NCBI RefSeq assembly: GCF_014646695.1
Contig: NZ_BMNT01000001.1
Location: 241,308-305,307 of the forward strand
DNA length: 64,000 nucleotides
DNA from: Sphaerisporangium melleum
GTDB taxonomy: Bacteria > Actinomycetota > Actinomycetes > Streptosporangiales > Streptosporangiaceae
Reading direction: 5' to 3'
The position numbers were made by a program, and so were the translations under genes. Of this stretch, positions 1 through 8,541 are shown piece by piece. Numbering within the stretch: the first letter of the stretch is position 1; the number at the start of each line of letters is the position of its first letter. The notes below the pieces were generated by a model. The model was given only the letters and a program-made list of their open reading frames with translations, did no database searches and was not told the DNA's origin.

Positions 1-998
1 ATGACGCCCGGCCCGATCTCCACGTCGCGGCCGATGCGCACGCCCGGCCCGATGCGCACACTGCCGTCCTCGATCTTCTCGGCCAGGGTGCGCCCGCTGA
101 CCTGGTCCTTCATCTCCAGGCTCGACTCGTGGATGCGATGGCACGGCCCGGGGCCTGCCGGGTGACCGAGCGGCCCGGCCAGCAGCGGATAGCGGTCCAG
201 CAGGACGTCCTTGAGCGTCTCCAGATAGTCACGCGGGCTGCCGAGGTCGCCGAAGCGCGCGATGGGGTGGGCCAGGACCCGGTGTCCTCTGCGCACCAGG
301 TAGGGCAGCAGATCGCCGCCCCAGTCCAGGCGCCGCCGGGCGAGCGCGGCGAGTTCCGGCTCCCGGGCGGCCATCCGCAGCCGGTCGCAGTCGATCAGGT
401 ACATCCCGGCGTTGGTGTGCACAGGGTCGTCGGCGCCGCCCCAGGTGGTGGACCGGATGAGGTCCAGTGACGGCTTCTCCAGGAACTCGCGCACCAGGCC
501 GTGCATGCCGAGTTTCAGCACTCCGTACTTGCCCGCGGCCTCCGATCCGGGGCGTGGCACGGTGGCGACGGTGATGTCGGCCCGGGCGTCGCGGTGCGCC
601 CGGACCATGGCGTCGAGGTCGAAGTCGAAGACGGAGTCGGTCGGGAAGACCAGCGCGAGGCCGGTCAGGTCCCAGTATTCGAGGCAACGCAGCGTGGACT
701 CGCCACTGCCGGTGTTGTCCCGGTCGAACCGGGTCCGCGAGTAACGCACCGTGACGTCGTGCTGCTCGCCGTGCGCCAGGATCGCCTTGGTCTGGGCCCG
801 GTTCTCCCGGCCGTTGGCGACGACGTAGTACTGGTGCACGCCCTGACTCCTGAGCGTCGTGACCGCCCATTCGATGAGCGTGTGCCCCGCCAACTGCATG
901 GCCGCTTTGCTTTTGAGATAGTCGGCGGAATTGAGAGTGATCGGCCGGGCCCGCAGGCCCTGACCCCCGGCCAGGGCGATTGCTGGAATTGATGCCAT
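1..998 (-). CDS. Sugar nucleotidyltransferase (NDP-sugar pyrophosphorylase-like), 3' end cut by window
   Basis: The protein starts MASIPAIALAGGQGLRARP, a variant of the GGxGTRLxP nucleotide-binding loop of sugar-1-phosphate nucleotidyltransferases. PTDSVFDFD fits the metal-binding aspartate region and NAGMYLID a conserved core strand. After about residue 300 come hexapeptide-like repeats (IGPGVRIGRDVEIGPGV), the left-handed beta-helix of the ADP-glucose/mannose-1-phosphate transferase type. It would make a cytosolic NDP-sugar from a sugar-1-phosphate and NTP; the sugar cannot be told from sequence. The usual KPM after the loop reads KAAM, so substrate binding may differ. It is the last visible gene of the minus-strand run, 34 bases after the MinD-like gene, and continues past base 1. 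Confidence 0.85.
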   Translation of the reverse strand, partial: MASIPAIALAGGQGLRARPITLNSADYLKSKAAMQLAGHTLIEWAVTTLRSQGVHQYYVVANGRENRAQTKAILAHGEQHDVTVRYSRTRFDRDNTGSGESTLRCLEYWDLTGLALVFPTDSVFDFDLDAMVRAHRDARADITVATVPRPGSEAAGKYGVLKLGMHGLVREFLEKPSLDLIRSTTWGGADDPVHTNAGMYLIDCDRLRMAAREPELAALARRRLDWGGDLLPYLVRRGHRVLAHPIARFGDLGSPRDYLETLKDVLLDRYPLLAGPLGHPAGPGPCHRIHESSLEMKDQVSGRTLAEKIEDGSVRIGPGVRIGRDVEIGPGV

Positions 999-1032
999 CT
1001 GGTTTCCCGTTTCCTGCGCTTCCCGTGCTCCG

Positions 1033-1755
1033 CTAGACCAGTGCGGAAATGATCTCCCGGAATTCCGCCATCAGGGGATGGCCGGGGTGAGCCTCCGCGA
1101 ATATCTGATTTCCGCCGAGTGCCGCCAGTTCCGCGACGTACGGCAGAACTCCGACCGTGGGCGCGCCGTACACGCGCTCGGCCCTTTTTCGCGCCTGTTC
1201 CGCGTCGGCCCCCTCCGGGGCCATGCTGATCACCAAGGCCCGCCGGCAGGCCAGCTGCCAGGCGAGCGGCACGATCTCATCGGCACCCGCCAGGTCCACG
1301 CGGTCCACCCGCAGGGCGGTCGCCAGGACGTCGGCGCTGGCCATCGAGGTGACCGTCTCGTTGTTGAGTCCCGCGTGCGTGTCCACCAGCAGGACGTCCA
1401 GGTCGTAGAGGTCTCCGAGCCGGCTGAACGCCTCCGGCAGCAGCCCCACGTCGTATCCCCTGGTCATGATCTGGCCCAGTGAGGACGCGTCGGTGCGCGC
1501 GGGGACCAGGTACACCCCCTCCGGGCTCACCTGGTGCGTGGCGTCCTCGATCTCGCAGCTGCCCATCAGGTAGTCGGTGAGCGAGCACTCGCCGTGCGGC
1601 AGCCTGAACAGCACGTCCAGGGCCGGCGACTGGATGTCGGTGTCGATGAGGGCGACCCGCCGGCCCTCGGCCGCCATCAGCAGGGCCATGTTGGCGAGCA
1701 TCGTCGACTTGCCGGTGCCGCCCCGGTGCGAGTGCATGACCACGGTGTGCGTCAT
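1033..1755 (-). CDS. MinD/ParA-like ATPase
   Basis: This 240-aa protein opens with VVMHSHRGGTGKST, a deviant Walker A motif, followed by ALIDTDIQSPALD (switch I region) and LLVDTHAGLNNET (switch II). That is the SIMIBI MinD/ParA/CooC fold. The signature lysine of KGGxGKS is arginine here (RGGTGKS), so ATP-driven dimerisation may differ from classical MinD. There is no obvious C-terminal amphipathic helix. Its ATG overlaps the TGA of the upstream PP2C gene by one base (TGATG), which implies translational coupling. No ParB or MinE partner is adjacent, so plasmid partitioning is unlikely. A role in placing or gating the regulatory module is inference. Confidence 0.88.
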   Translation of the reverse strand: MTHTVVMHSHRGGTGKSTMLANMALLMAAEGRRVALIDTDIQSPALDVLFRLPHGECSLTDYLMGSCEIEDATHQVSPEGVYLVPARTDASSLGQIMTRGYDVGLLPEAFSRLGDLYDLDVLLVDTHAGLNNETVTSMASADVLATALRVDRVDLAGADEIVPLAWQLACRRALVISMAPEGADAEQARKRAERVYGAPTVGVLPYVAELAALGGNQIFAEAHPGHPLMAEFREIISALV

Positions 1756-3008
1756 CAGGCCACCGCCGTGGTGACGGGGGCCCGGCGCACGGACGACGGC
1801 CGGTGCAGGGTGAGCATGGTGACGTCGTCGTGCTGTTCGCCGTCACCGGTGAACTCCCGGACCGCCGAGTCGACGCGCGCGAGGACGTCGCGGCCGCGTG
1901 AGGCGGGTCCGGAGACCAGTTCGAGCATCCGGTCGTCGCCGAGGAACCGCCCGTCCGGGCAGCGCGCCTCGGGCACCCCGTCGGTGTAGACGAACAGGGT
2001 GTCGCCGGGATTGAGCTGGGCGTAGCCGAGAGCGTAGGCGGTGTCCGGCAGCACGCCGACGGCGGGGCCGGTGACCTCCAGCGGAGTCGGCTCGCCGCCG
2101 TCGGCGTCGAGCAGCAGCGGCGGGTTGTGGCCCCCGTTGATATAGACGAGCCTGCCCGTTGCCGGGTCCAGGACGCTGAAGAACATCGTCGCGAAGTAGC
2201 CTTGGCGCAGATGGTTGCGGGTCAGGTACCGATTGGTCGCGGTGACCGCGTTGAGCAGCGGCGTGGCCCCCACAACGGGAGGGCCGGAGCGTTCGGCGTC
2301 CGGCGCGTGCGGCGTGGCGACCAGGTGCTGCAGGCCGCTGTTCTCCGCCGTGTGCCGCAGCAGGCTGCGGATCAGCGCCATGAACAGCGCGGAGCCGACA
2401 CCCTTGTCGCACACGTCGGCCACCACGAGGGCGAGCCGCCGGCGGTGCGCCAGCTCGAACACGTCATAGAAGTCGCCGGAGACCTGGAGCGCCGGCCGGA
2501 ACAGCACGTCGATCTCCCAGCCCGCCGGCACCGGAAGCTGTTCGGGCAGGAAACCGGCCTGGATCTCGCGGCCGATCTCCAGTTCCCGTTCGTTGCGGAT
2601 GTATTCGTCGTGGGCCTCGACCTCCCGGACCCGGCGGCCGAGCTCGGCGCGTTCGGAGCAGCCGTGCAACCGGGCCCGGACCAGGGCGGGCAGGAAGGGC
2701 GGGACCAGGTAGTCGTGGCCGAAGCGTACGTGGCCCTCAAGGCCCTCGAAGTCCCGCACCGCGTACACCACGACGACCGGTGCGCCGTGCCGACCCTGCA
2801 GGCGCAGAACCACGTCCCGTACCACGGCGGGCTCGCACCGGGCCGATGCCATGAGCACGTCGGCCGAGGGCAGCCCCGTCACCGGCCCCTCGCGTAACTG
2901 GGTGATGGTCCGGCGGGTCACGGTGGCGTCGACGCTTTCCATGGCGTCGAGCAGGTCCTGCGGAGGGGGTGGGCGCTCGTCGACGATTATCACCGTGGTA
3001 GTGGCCAT
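1755..3008 (-). CDS. RsbU/SpoIIE-type PP2C phosphatase with N-terminal receiver-like domain
   Basis: The 417-aa protein has an N-terminal receiver-like region (about 1-125) with a weak acidic pocket (IIVDERP). A helical linker at about 130-160 carries RNERELEIGREIQAGFLP, typical before RsbU catalytic domains. The C-terminal PP2C domain has SGDFYDVFEL, DVCDKGVGSALFMAL, INGGHNPP, TDGVPEAR and a final DDVTML, so the metal-binding aspartates are present. This family dephosphorylates STAS anti-sigma antagonists. Two STAS genes and an RsbW-like kinase gene lie upstream in the same run, so its substrates are probably one or both STAS proteins. The N-terminus may sense a phosphorelay or act as a pseudo-receiver. 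Confidence 0.93.
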   Translation of the reverse strand: MATTTVIIVDERPPPPQDLLDAMESVDATVTRRTITQLREGPVTGLPSADVLMASARCEPAVVRDVVLRLQGRHGAPVVVVYAVRDFEGLEGHVRFGHDYLVPPFLPALVRARLHGCSERAELGRRVREVEAHDEYIRNERELEIGREIQAGFLPEQLPVPAGWEIDVLFRPALQVSGDFYDVFELAHRRRLALVVADVCDKGVGSALFMALIRSLLRHTAENSGLQHLVATPHAPDAERSGPPVVGATPLLNAVTATNRYLTRNHLRQGYFATMFFSVLDPATGRLVYINGGHNPPLLLDADGGEPTPLEVTGPAVGVLPDTAYALGYAQLNPGDTLFVYTDGVPEARCPDGRFLGDDRMLELVSGPASRGRDVLARVDSAVREFTGDGEQHDDVTMLTLHRPSSVRRAPVTTAVA

Positions 3009-3023
3009 ATGGCTGTCCTGTTC

Positions 3024-3497
3024 TCAAAGGCGCCCGGACTCGCCGACCGTCGATGGTCCGGGCCCGGTACGGACCGCGAGCATGCTGATGTTGCGGCCGT
3101 CCAGATAGGCGTAGCTGAACTCGTCCACGCTGATCAGCGCGAGGTGGACACCGAGGCCACCCACCCGCCGCTGTTCGATGGGGACGTCGGGGGCCGGGTC
3201 GAGGCGGCCGTCGCGCGGGTCGAAGGGCGGTGCGCCGTCCTCGATCCGCACCCAGACGCGGTCGGCGTCACAGCCGCCGCGCAGCACGATCTCGCCGGGC
3301 CCGCCGCGGTAGCCGTGCATCACGACGTTGGTGGTGATCTCGTCCACCGCGAGCCGCAGCCGGTAGGCGGTGTTCCCGTCGAGACGCGCCCGGCCGGCCA
3401 GGGCCAGCACGTACCGGGCGATGTCGTCCAGGGCCCCGAGCCTGGCGGGCACCCGGAGCTCGGGTGCCCGCTCGGCCAGCTGGGCCAGCTTACTCAT
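3024..3497 (-). CDS. RsbW-like anti-sigma factor serine kinase (HATPase_c_2)
   Basis: This 157-aa protein is a compact GHKL ATPase. The N-box is LRLAVDEITTNVVMHGY, the G1-type motif EDGAPPFDP, and the G2 motif VGGLGVHLA. RsbW/SpoIIAB-like kinases bind an anti-sigma partner and phosphorylate a serine on a STAS antagonist. The start chosen is ATG at 3497, which overlaps the STAS stop in ATGAGTAA, an 8-base overlap typical of rsbV-rsbW pairs. An upstream extension in this frame lacks kinase features. No sigma factor gene is in the window, so its target is elsewhere or is not a sigma factor. Confidence 0.93.
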   Translation of the reverse strand: MSKLAQLAERAPELRVPARLGALDDIARYVLALAGRARLDGNTAYRLRLAVDEITTNVVMHGYRGGPGEIVLRGGCDADRVWVRIEDGAPPFDPRDGRLDPAPDVPIEQRRVGGLGVHLALISVDEFSYAYLDGRNISMLAVRTGPGPSTVGESGRL

Positions 3498-3801
3498 CGG
3501 CCAGCACAATGCTGCGGTCCAGTCCTGCGGTCCGGATGGTCCGGGAGACCGGCTCGCTGGCGCCGACGACCCGGATGGTGACGCCGTCGACGACCTTCTG
3601 CTGGGCGAAGACCAGCGAGCGCAGCCCGGCACTGGCCATGTACGCGACCTCGTGCATGCGGATCTCGACGATGGCGGTGCCGTGCGCGGCGGCCTTCTCG
3701 ATGCTCTCGTGGAACTCGGGAGCGGTGTGGGCGTCCAGTTCGCCGATGAGCTCGATCACCGAGATGTCACCGTCGACGGAAAGCGATACGGAAAGCGGCA
3801 T
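3490..3801 (-). CDS. STAS-domain anti-sigma factor antagonist (RsbV-like)
   Basis: A 103-aa single STAS domain. The conserved phospho-acceptor region is YMASAGLRSLV, with the serine before AGLR as the probable site for the adjacent RsbW-like kinase. ISVIELIGELDAHTAPEF is the usual first strand-helix pair. It overlaps the kinase start by 8 bases and begins one base after the glgX stop, so GlgX, the antagonist and the kinase are probably translated in series. It belongs to the same module as the second STAS protein at 5944-6288. The two share the fold but differ clearly in sequence, so they may serve different partners. Confidence 0.93.
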   Translation of the reverse strand: MPLSVSLSVDGDISVIELIGELDAHTAPEFHESIEKAAAHGTAIVEIRMHEVAYMASAGLRSLVFAQQKVVDGVTIRVVGASEPVSRTIRTAGLDRSIVLADE

Positions 3802-3802
3802 G

Positions 3803-5947
3803 TCAGGTTCCTTGCTCGTGAGGGGCGGACTCCCGGCCGACCAGGACCACGACCGAGCGCGGCCCGATCAGGTAGCTGCCGGGGTTCTCCAACGGGGTCT
3901 CCGCACCTGGCTGGTGCAGGTCGTAGGGCGCTGCGGCCCCGGTATCGGCGAACAGGTGCCAGGTGCGGCCGCCGGGCAGGCCGGGCAACTGGAGGTCGTG
4001 CGCGTCCCAGTGCGCGTTCATCGCGACGTAGACGACGTCCTCGTCGCCGGTGCCGCTGCGCATCACGGCCAGCAGCCGGCTCTCGTCCGACCAGTCGGCG
4101 TCCCAGGCACGCTCGCCGTGCCAGCTGATGTCGGGAAGCCCGGTGGTCGGCACCTGCATCCCGGTGGGGTGCTGGGTGGTGCGCAGCTCGGGGTGCGCGT
4201 GACGGAAGGCGATCATCGCCCGGGTGAACCGCAGCAGTTCGGCGTTGGTCCGGACCGACTCCCAGTCCATCCAGGAGAGCTCGTTGTCCTGGCAGTAGGT
4301 GTTGTTGTTGCCCTGCTGGGTGCGGCCGACCTCGTCGCCGGCGAGGATCATCGGAACGCCCTGGCTGGTGAGCAGGATCGCCATGGCGTTCTTCATCTGC
4401 CGCATCCGCAGCGCATTGATCTCGGGGTCGTCGGTCGGCCCCTCGGCGCCGTGGTTCCAGCTGTTGTTGTCGTTCGCGCCGTCGTTGTTGTTCTCGCCGT
4501 TGGCCTCGTTGTGCTTGTCGTTGTAGGAGACCATGTCGGCGAGGGTGAACCCGTCGTGCGCGGTGAGGAAGTTGATGGACGCGGTGGTGCCGCGGCCCGC
4601 GTACAGGTCCGGCGACCCGGCGACCCGGGTGGCCAGCTCGCCGACCACGCCGGAGTCGCCCTTCAGGAAGCGGCGCACGGTGTCGCGGTACTTCCCGTTC
4701 CACTCCGCCCAGCGGCCGTAGGCGGGGAAGCTGCCGACCTCGTACAGCCCGGCCGCGTCCCACGCCTCGGCGATCAGCTTGGTGTGCCGCAGCACGGGGT
4801 CGTGGGCCAGCAGTTCGAGCAGCGGGGGGTTGGGCAGCGGGGTGCCGTCCAGGTCCCGGCCGAGGATCGCGGCCAGGTCGAACCGGAACCCGTCGACGTG
4901 GTAGTCGGCCACCCAGTGGCGCAGGCAGTCCAGGACGTACTGCCGCACGACGGGGTGGTTGCAGTTGACGGTGTTGCCGGTCCCGCTGAAGTTGAAGTAG
5001 TACCCCTCGGGGGTGAGCATGTAGTACGTGGAGTTGCCGAGCCCCTTGAAGGAGATCGTCGGCCCCTGCTCGTTGCCCTCGGCGGTGTGGTTGAACACCA
5101 CGTCGAGGATGACCTCGATGCCGGCCGCGTGCAGGTCCTTGACCAGGGTGCGGAACTCGTCGCCCTGCATCCCGTACCGGCCGGTCGCCGCGTACCCCGC
5201 CTTGGGGGCGAAGAACGAGACGGTGTTGTAGCCCCAGTAGTCGTGCAGCCGACGTCCGGTGGCCGGGTCGGTACGGGGGTTGTCGGTCTCGTCGAACTCG
5301 AAGATGGGCAGCAGCTCGATGCAGTTGACGCCCAGGTCCCGCAGGTAGGGGATCTTCTCCCGCAGCCCGGCGAAGGTGCCCGGCGCCGTCACCCCGGAGG
5401 AGGGGTGGCGGGTGAAGCCGCGGACGTGGGTCTCGTAGATGACCAGGTCCTCGGCGGGGATGCCGGGCGGGGCGTCGCCGCTCCAGTCGAAGTCCTCCAG
5501 GCAGACCCGCGAGCGGTACGGGTAGGGGTCGTCCCAGTTGGGCTCGGTGCCCCACACGTCCCGGCCGGAGATCAGCCGGGCATAGGGGTCGCTGAGGATC
5601 TGCCGCGGGTCGAAGCGGTGCCCGGAGACCGGGTTGAACGGGCCGTCGGCGCGGTAGCCGTACTCGATGTTCTCGTGGTCGAGGCCGAACACGGTCATCG
5701 CGAACACGCAGCCCGTGCGGAACGCCGCGGGGAACTCCAGCTCCGCCATCGGCTCGGCCGCGCCCCGCTCGAACAGCACCAGGGTCATCGACGTCGCCTC
5801 GTCGGAGAAGACCGCGAAGTTGACGCCGCCCGGCACCACCCACGCCCCGTACGGGTAGGGACGGCCGGCGCGGACGCCGTACCCGCCCACCTGGTGGGTG
5901 GGGTAGGCGTCGATGCGGCGCATCGTCTCCAGGGAGGTCGCGGTCAT
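3803..5947 (-). CDS. glgX: Glycogen debranching enzyme GlgX (isoamylase-type GH13)
   Basis: The 714-aa length is normal for GlgX/TreX. An N-terminal CBM48-like domain (PYPYGAWVVPGGVNFAVFSD) precedes a GH13 barrel. Catalytic motifs are visible: VDGFRFDLAAIL (nucleophile Asp, about residue 356), AEAWDAAG (acid/base Glu, about 392) and FLTAHDGFTL (stabilising Asp, about 463). YWGYNTVSFFAP and NHTAEG are typical of the isoamylase subfamily. It hydrolyses alpha-1,6 branches of glycogen limit dextrins in the cytosol, releasing maltooligosaccharides. Its ATG overlaps the upstream STAS stop (ATGA). A glgX gene between two STAS genes is unusual; it normally sits with other glg or tre genes. Confidence 0.95.
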   Translation of the reverse strand: MTATSLETMRRIDAYPTHQVGGYGVRAGRPYPYGAWVVPGGVNFAVFSDEATSMTLVLFERGAAEPMAELEFPAAFRTGCVFAMTVFGLDHENIEYGYRADGPFNPVSGHRFDPRQILSDPYARLISGRDVWGTEPNWDDPYPYRSRVCLEDFDWSGDAPPGIPAEDLVIYETHVRGFTRHPSSGVTAPGTFAGLREKIPYLRDLGVNCIELLPIFEFDETDNPRTDPATGRRLHDYWGYNTVSFFAPKAGYAATGRYGMQGDEFRTLVKDLHAAGIEVILDVVFNHTAEGNEQGPTISFKGLGNSTYYMLTPEGYYFNFSGTGNTVNCNHPVVRQYVLDCLRHWVADYHVDGFRFDLAAILGRDLDGTPLPNPPLLELLAHDPVLRHTKLIAEAWDAAGLYEVGSFPAYGRWAEWNGKYRDTVRRFLKGDSGVVGELATRVAGSPDLYAGRGTTASINFLTAHDGFTLADMVSYNDKHNEANGENNNDGANDNNSWNHGAEGPTDDPEINALRMRQMKNAMAILLTSQGVPMILAGDEVGRTQQGNNNTYCQDNELSWMDWESVRTNAELLRFTRAMIAFRHAHPELRTTQHPTGMQVPTTGLPDISWHGERAWDADWSDESRLLAVMRSGTGDEDVVYVAMNAHWDAHDLQLPGLPGGRTWHLFADTGAAAPYDLHQPGAETPLENPGSYLIGPRSVVVLVGRESAPHEQGT

Positions 5948-6288
5948 GTCGCGACCCGCCGGCGCTGCTCGGACCGGGCCGGCTCGTCGGTCTCGAAGAA
6001 GTCCATGAAGCCGGTGACCGACATCACGAACCGCAGCTCCTCCCCCACTCCGCTCAGCGTCACCGTGGCGCCGGAGTGCTGGGACTCGCGGTAGACGACG
6101 AGCAGGGTGCGCAGGCCCGCGCTGGAGATGTAGCCGACGGAGCTGAGGTCGATCTTGATGGTCTTCCCGGCGCGCACCAGCGGCATCAGCCGCTCGAGCA
6201 GCTCGCCGGAGGTGGCGCTGCTGATCTCGCCGGTGAGCGCGACCACCGTGGCGGCCTTGGTGCGCCGCTCGCTGAGAGCAAGAGTCAT
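5944..6288 (-). CDS. Second STAS-domain anti-sigma factor antagonist-like protein
   Basis: A 114-aa STAS domain with ATVVALTGEISSATSGEL at its start and VGYISSAGLRTLL as the phospho-acceptor segment; the serine before AGLR is intact. The C-terminus, MSVTGFMDFFETDEPARSE, resembles the last helix of RsbV/SpoIIAA-type proteins. The start is ATG at 6288, which overlaps the stop of the sugar epimerase-like gene (ATGA); its own stop overlaps the GlgX start in the same way. An in-frame extension further upstream looks like shadow sequence. It could be a second substrate of the RsbW-like kinase and PP2C phosphatase downstream, or it could directly control the carbohydrate enzymes. The second idea is only inference. 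Confidence 0.92.
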   Translation of the reverse strand: MTLALSERRTKAATVVALTGEISSATSGELLERLMPLVRAGKTIKIDLSSVGYISSAGLRTLLVVYRESQHSGATVTLSGVGEELRFVMSVTGFMDFFETDEPARSEQRRRVAT

Positions 6289-8120
6289 CGGTTTTCCTTC
6301 CCCGAGGTCACCGGGTGCAGCCGGACCTTGACCTTGACCCGCTCGCTCACGTCGGGCAGCGTCACGGTGAGGGCGTCGGCGTCGAACTCGGTGTGCTCCT
6401 GTCCGTCGATCTCGACGGACGCGATCTTGACCGAGCCGGCCGGCAGCAGGTCCGGCGAGACCCGCAGGATCCGGCCGGGCAGGTCGGAGGGGTCGGGCTT
6501 GAAGTGGAAGTCCATGTCCTGCCCGTTGATGAGCAGGTTGTTGTACACCGCGGCCAGGTAGCACAGCTCGGCCGAGTGGTACATCGACATCGAGTGGCTG
6601 CCCTTGAGCCGCTCGGTGCCCAGCAGGTACGGAGTGCCGCTGGCCAGGACGTTGAAGTAGACCGCTCCCTCGTCGTGGTCGAGGAAGAAGGCGTTGTAGA
6701 ACGACTCGGCCTGGCGCGCCTCACGCAGGAAGTCCTCGCCGCCGACGGTGCCGAACAGGATGAGGTAGGCGAGGATCGCCTGCTCCTGCTGCCACCAGGC
6801 CTTGCGGTCGTGCCAGGCGAAGCGGAAGTGCTCCTCGCCCTCGGCCTTCAGCCGCTCGACGACGTCGTACCAGCCGCCGCGCTGCTGGTCGCTGCCGACC
6901 TCGGGCATCAGCTGGCCGATCTGGCGGGCCAGCTCCTCGTACGCCGGCTTGGCCTTCAGCGAGTTCATCCGCATCAGGTTCCAGGCGATCTTGAGGTTGT
7001 GGCCGACGACGGCGCGGTTCTGCTGCCAGCTGTGGGCGGTGTCGTGCGACCAGTCGCGGAAGAAGCGCTCCTGGACGAACGGGCTGTTCTTGTAGTCCGG
7101 GAACCGCTCGGCGATGGTGTCGAAGGTGTACTCCAGGAAGTCGGCGTACTTCTGGTCGCCGGTCGCCAGGTACAGGTTGATCAGGTACGCCGGGGCGTGG
7201 TCGCCGACCGAGTTCCAGTTCTTGCGCTCGCGGTTCTCGCCCAGCGACTCGTGGGAGGCGCTGAACAGGATCGGGTCGATGTGCGAGTAGTAGCCGCCCA
7301 GCTCCGCGTCGTAGAAGAACTTGTCGAACAGCCGCACGGTGGCGTCGGCGTCGTTCTTGATCCGGACGTCGCCGGTGATCCGGTAGGTCTGGATCGGCCC
7401 GGCGAGCGCGTAGATCTGCTCGTACATCGGGATCGCGTCGTAGTCGTCGGAGAACTCCGAGGTGAACAGCTTGCGCTCGCTGTCCCCGTCGACCCGGATG
7501 CCGTGGTACCAGTAGGTGACGTCCTCTTCGGAGTCCACGACCCGCATGTGCTTGCGCAGGTACTCGGTGCCGCGCTCGGCGACCTCCAGGTACTCGTCCT
7601 TGCCGGTCAGCAGGTACGCCGACGCCATGCCGTAGACCAGCCGGGAGATGGTGTCGGTCTCCTGGACGTGGCTGGCGGTCTTGTCGCCGCCGAGCCGGAG
7701 CTGGGTGCGGTACTCGGCGAAGTCGACCGGCCCGTCACCGAACTGCGCCCGCTTGTAGAAGTCGGCGAGGGACTCGATCTGCTTGACCCACCAGCCGCCC
7801 TCCTCGAAGCGGTAGTCCTCGGCGCCGCGGCCCAGGAAGACCAGCCGCTTGGCCTCGAACCGCGCCTCGTTCTCGGGGTAGTGGACGCCGTAGGCGAACA
7901 GGAACCGGCCCGGCGAGAGCATCTCGTCGATGTGGCTCGAGGCGTCGATGTAGGGCTCTTCGAGGTTGCGCACCAGCTCGGCGCTCGGGCCGCCGGCCAG
8001 CGACACCTCGAACTTGCGGTCGTCGGCGGTGTGCAGCTGCAGCACGCGCCGGGAGGAGTCGAAGTGGTCGATGTATCCGGCGATCGTGTCGGAGAAGGTG
8101 AAGCTCATGTCCTTGGCCAT
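6285..8120 (-). CDS. AGE-type (N-acylglucosamine 2-epimerase-like) alpha/alpha-barrel protein
   Basis: A protein of about 611 aa, mostly repeated helices with aromatic residues, of the (alpha/alpha)6-barrel type found in N-acylglucosamine and cellobiose 2-epimerases. Support includes ETDTISRLVYGMASAYL, HDTAHSWQQNRAVVGHNLK (a His-rich active-site-like segment), FAWHDRKAWWQQEQAILAY and YHSAELCYLAAVYNNLL. A beta-rich tail (about 540-611) is not part of the barrel. These enzymes interconvert aldoses, ketoses or epimers; the substrate is unknown. It is longer than typical AGE enzymes (about 400 aa), and the extra N-terminal 110 residues are unassigned. ATG at 8120 is preferred, one base after the VOC stop; an in-frame GTG at 8129 is possible. 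Confidence 0.8.
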   Translation of the reverse strand: MAKDMSFTFSDTIAGYIDHFDSSRRVLQLHTADDRKFEVSLAGGPSAELVRNLEEPYIDASSHIDEMLSPGRFLFAYGVHYPENEARFEAKRLVFLGRGAEDYRFEEGGWWVKQIESLADFYKRAQFGDGPVDFAEYRTQLRLGGDKTASHVQETDTISRLVYGMASAYLLTGKDEYLEVAERGTEYLRKHMRVVDSEEDVTYWYHGIRVDGDSERKLFTSEFSDDYDAIPMYEQIYALAGPIQTYRITGDVRIKNDADATVRLFDKFFYDAELGGYYSHIDPILFSASHESLGENRERKNWNSVGDHAPAYLINLYLATGDQKYADFLEYTFDTIAERFPDYKNSPFVQERFFRDWSHDTAHSWQQNRAVVGHNLKIAWNLMRMNSLKAKPAYEELARQIGQLMPEVGSDQQRGGWYDVVERLKAEGEEHFRFAWHDRKAWWQQEQAILAYLILFGTVGGEDFLREARQAESFYNAFFLDHDEGAVYFNVLASGTPYLLGTERLKGSHSMSMYHSAELCYLAAVYNNLLINGQDMDFHFKPDPSDLPGRILRVSPDLLPAGSVKIASVEIDGQEHTEFDADALTVTLPDVSERVKVKVRLHPVTSGKENR

Positions 8121-8121
8121 G

Positions 8122-8541
8122 TCAGGCACCGTCCTTGTCGTGTCTGCCGTCGTCTTCGAATCCCTGGCTCACCTCGACGATCACACCGTCGGGGTCGCGC
8201 ACCCAGACGGTGCGCCAGCCGCAGATGTAGTCGTCGAAGTCGAGCGGCCCGAGGGTGATGTCGGCCTCGTCGCCCAGCTCGGCCAGGAACGCGTCGACGC
8301 TGTCGGTCTGGAAGGCGAGGTGGCGCATGACGCCGGCCTGTCCGGGTCCGTCGTTCACCGCGGCCGTCGTGGCCCCGGCGGCGGGGAACAGCTCCAGGTA
8401 CGCCGCGTCCTTGCGCAGGAAAACGATCTCCGAGTCGCCCAGTTCGACGACCCGCGCGCGGGCGAAGCCGAACAGACGGGTGTAGAACTCTTCGGTGGTC
8501 TTCTGGTCCTTGCAGTTCAGCCCCACGTGCGACCAGTGCAT
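8122..8541 (-). CDS. VOC-family (glyoxalase/dioxygenase-type) protein
   Basis: A 139-aa protein with two beta-alpha-beta-beta-beta modules. It begins MHWSHVGLNCKDQKTTEEFY, with the first metal-ligand His in WSHVGL. YLELFP, MRHLAFQTD and VIVEVSQG supply the expected Glu, His and Glu, so all four metal ligands appear present. VOC enzymes include glyoxalase I, epimerases and dioxygenases, so the reaction is not assigned. The gene shares one base with the stop of the upstream DJ-1 gene. Lying between a DJ-1/PfpI gene and a sugar epimerase-like gene, it could act on a reactive carbonyl or a rearranged sugar; this is inference from context. Confidence 0.88.
   Translation of the reverse strand: MHWSHVGLNCKDQKTTEEFYTRLFGFARARVVELGDSEIVFLRKDAAYLELFPAAGATTAAVNDGPGQAGVMRHLAFQTDSVDAFLAELGDEADITLGPLDFDDYICGWRTVWVRDPDGVIVEVSQGFEDDGRHDKDGA

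Noticed and set aside
3464-6094. Open frame of 876 codons on the plus strand opposite glgX
   Set aside because: Low-complexity Val/Gly/Arg sequence without motifs, while the minus strand has a clear GH13 enzyme and two STAS proteins.
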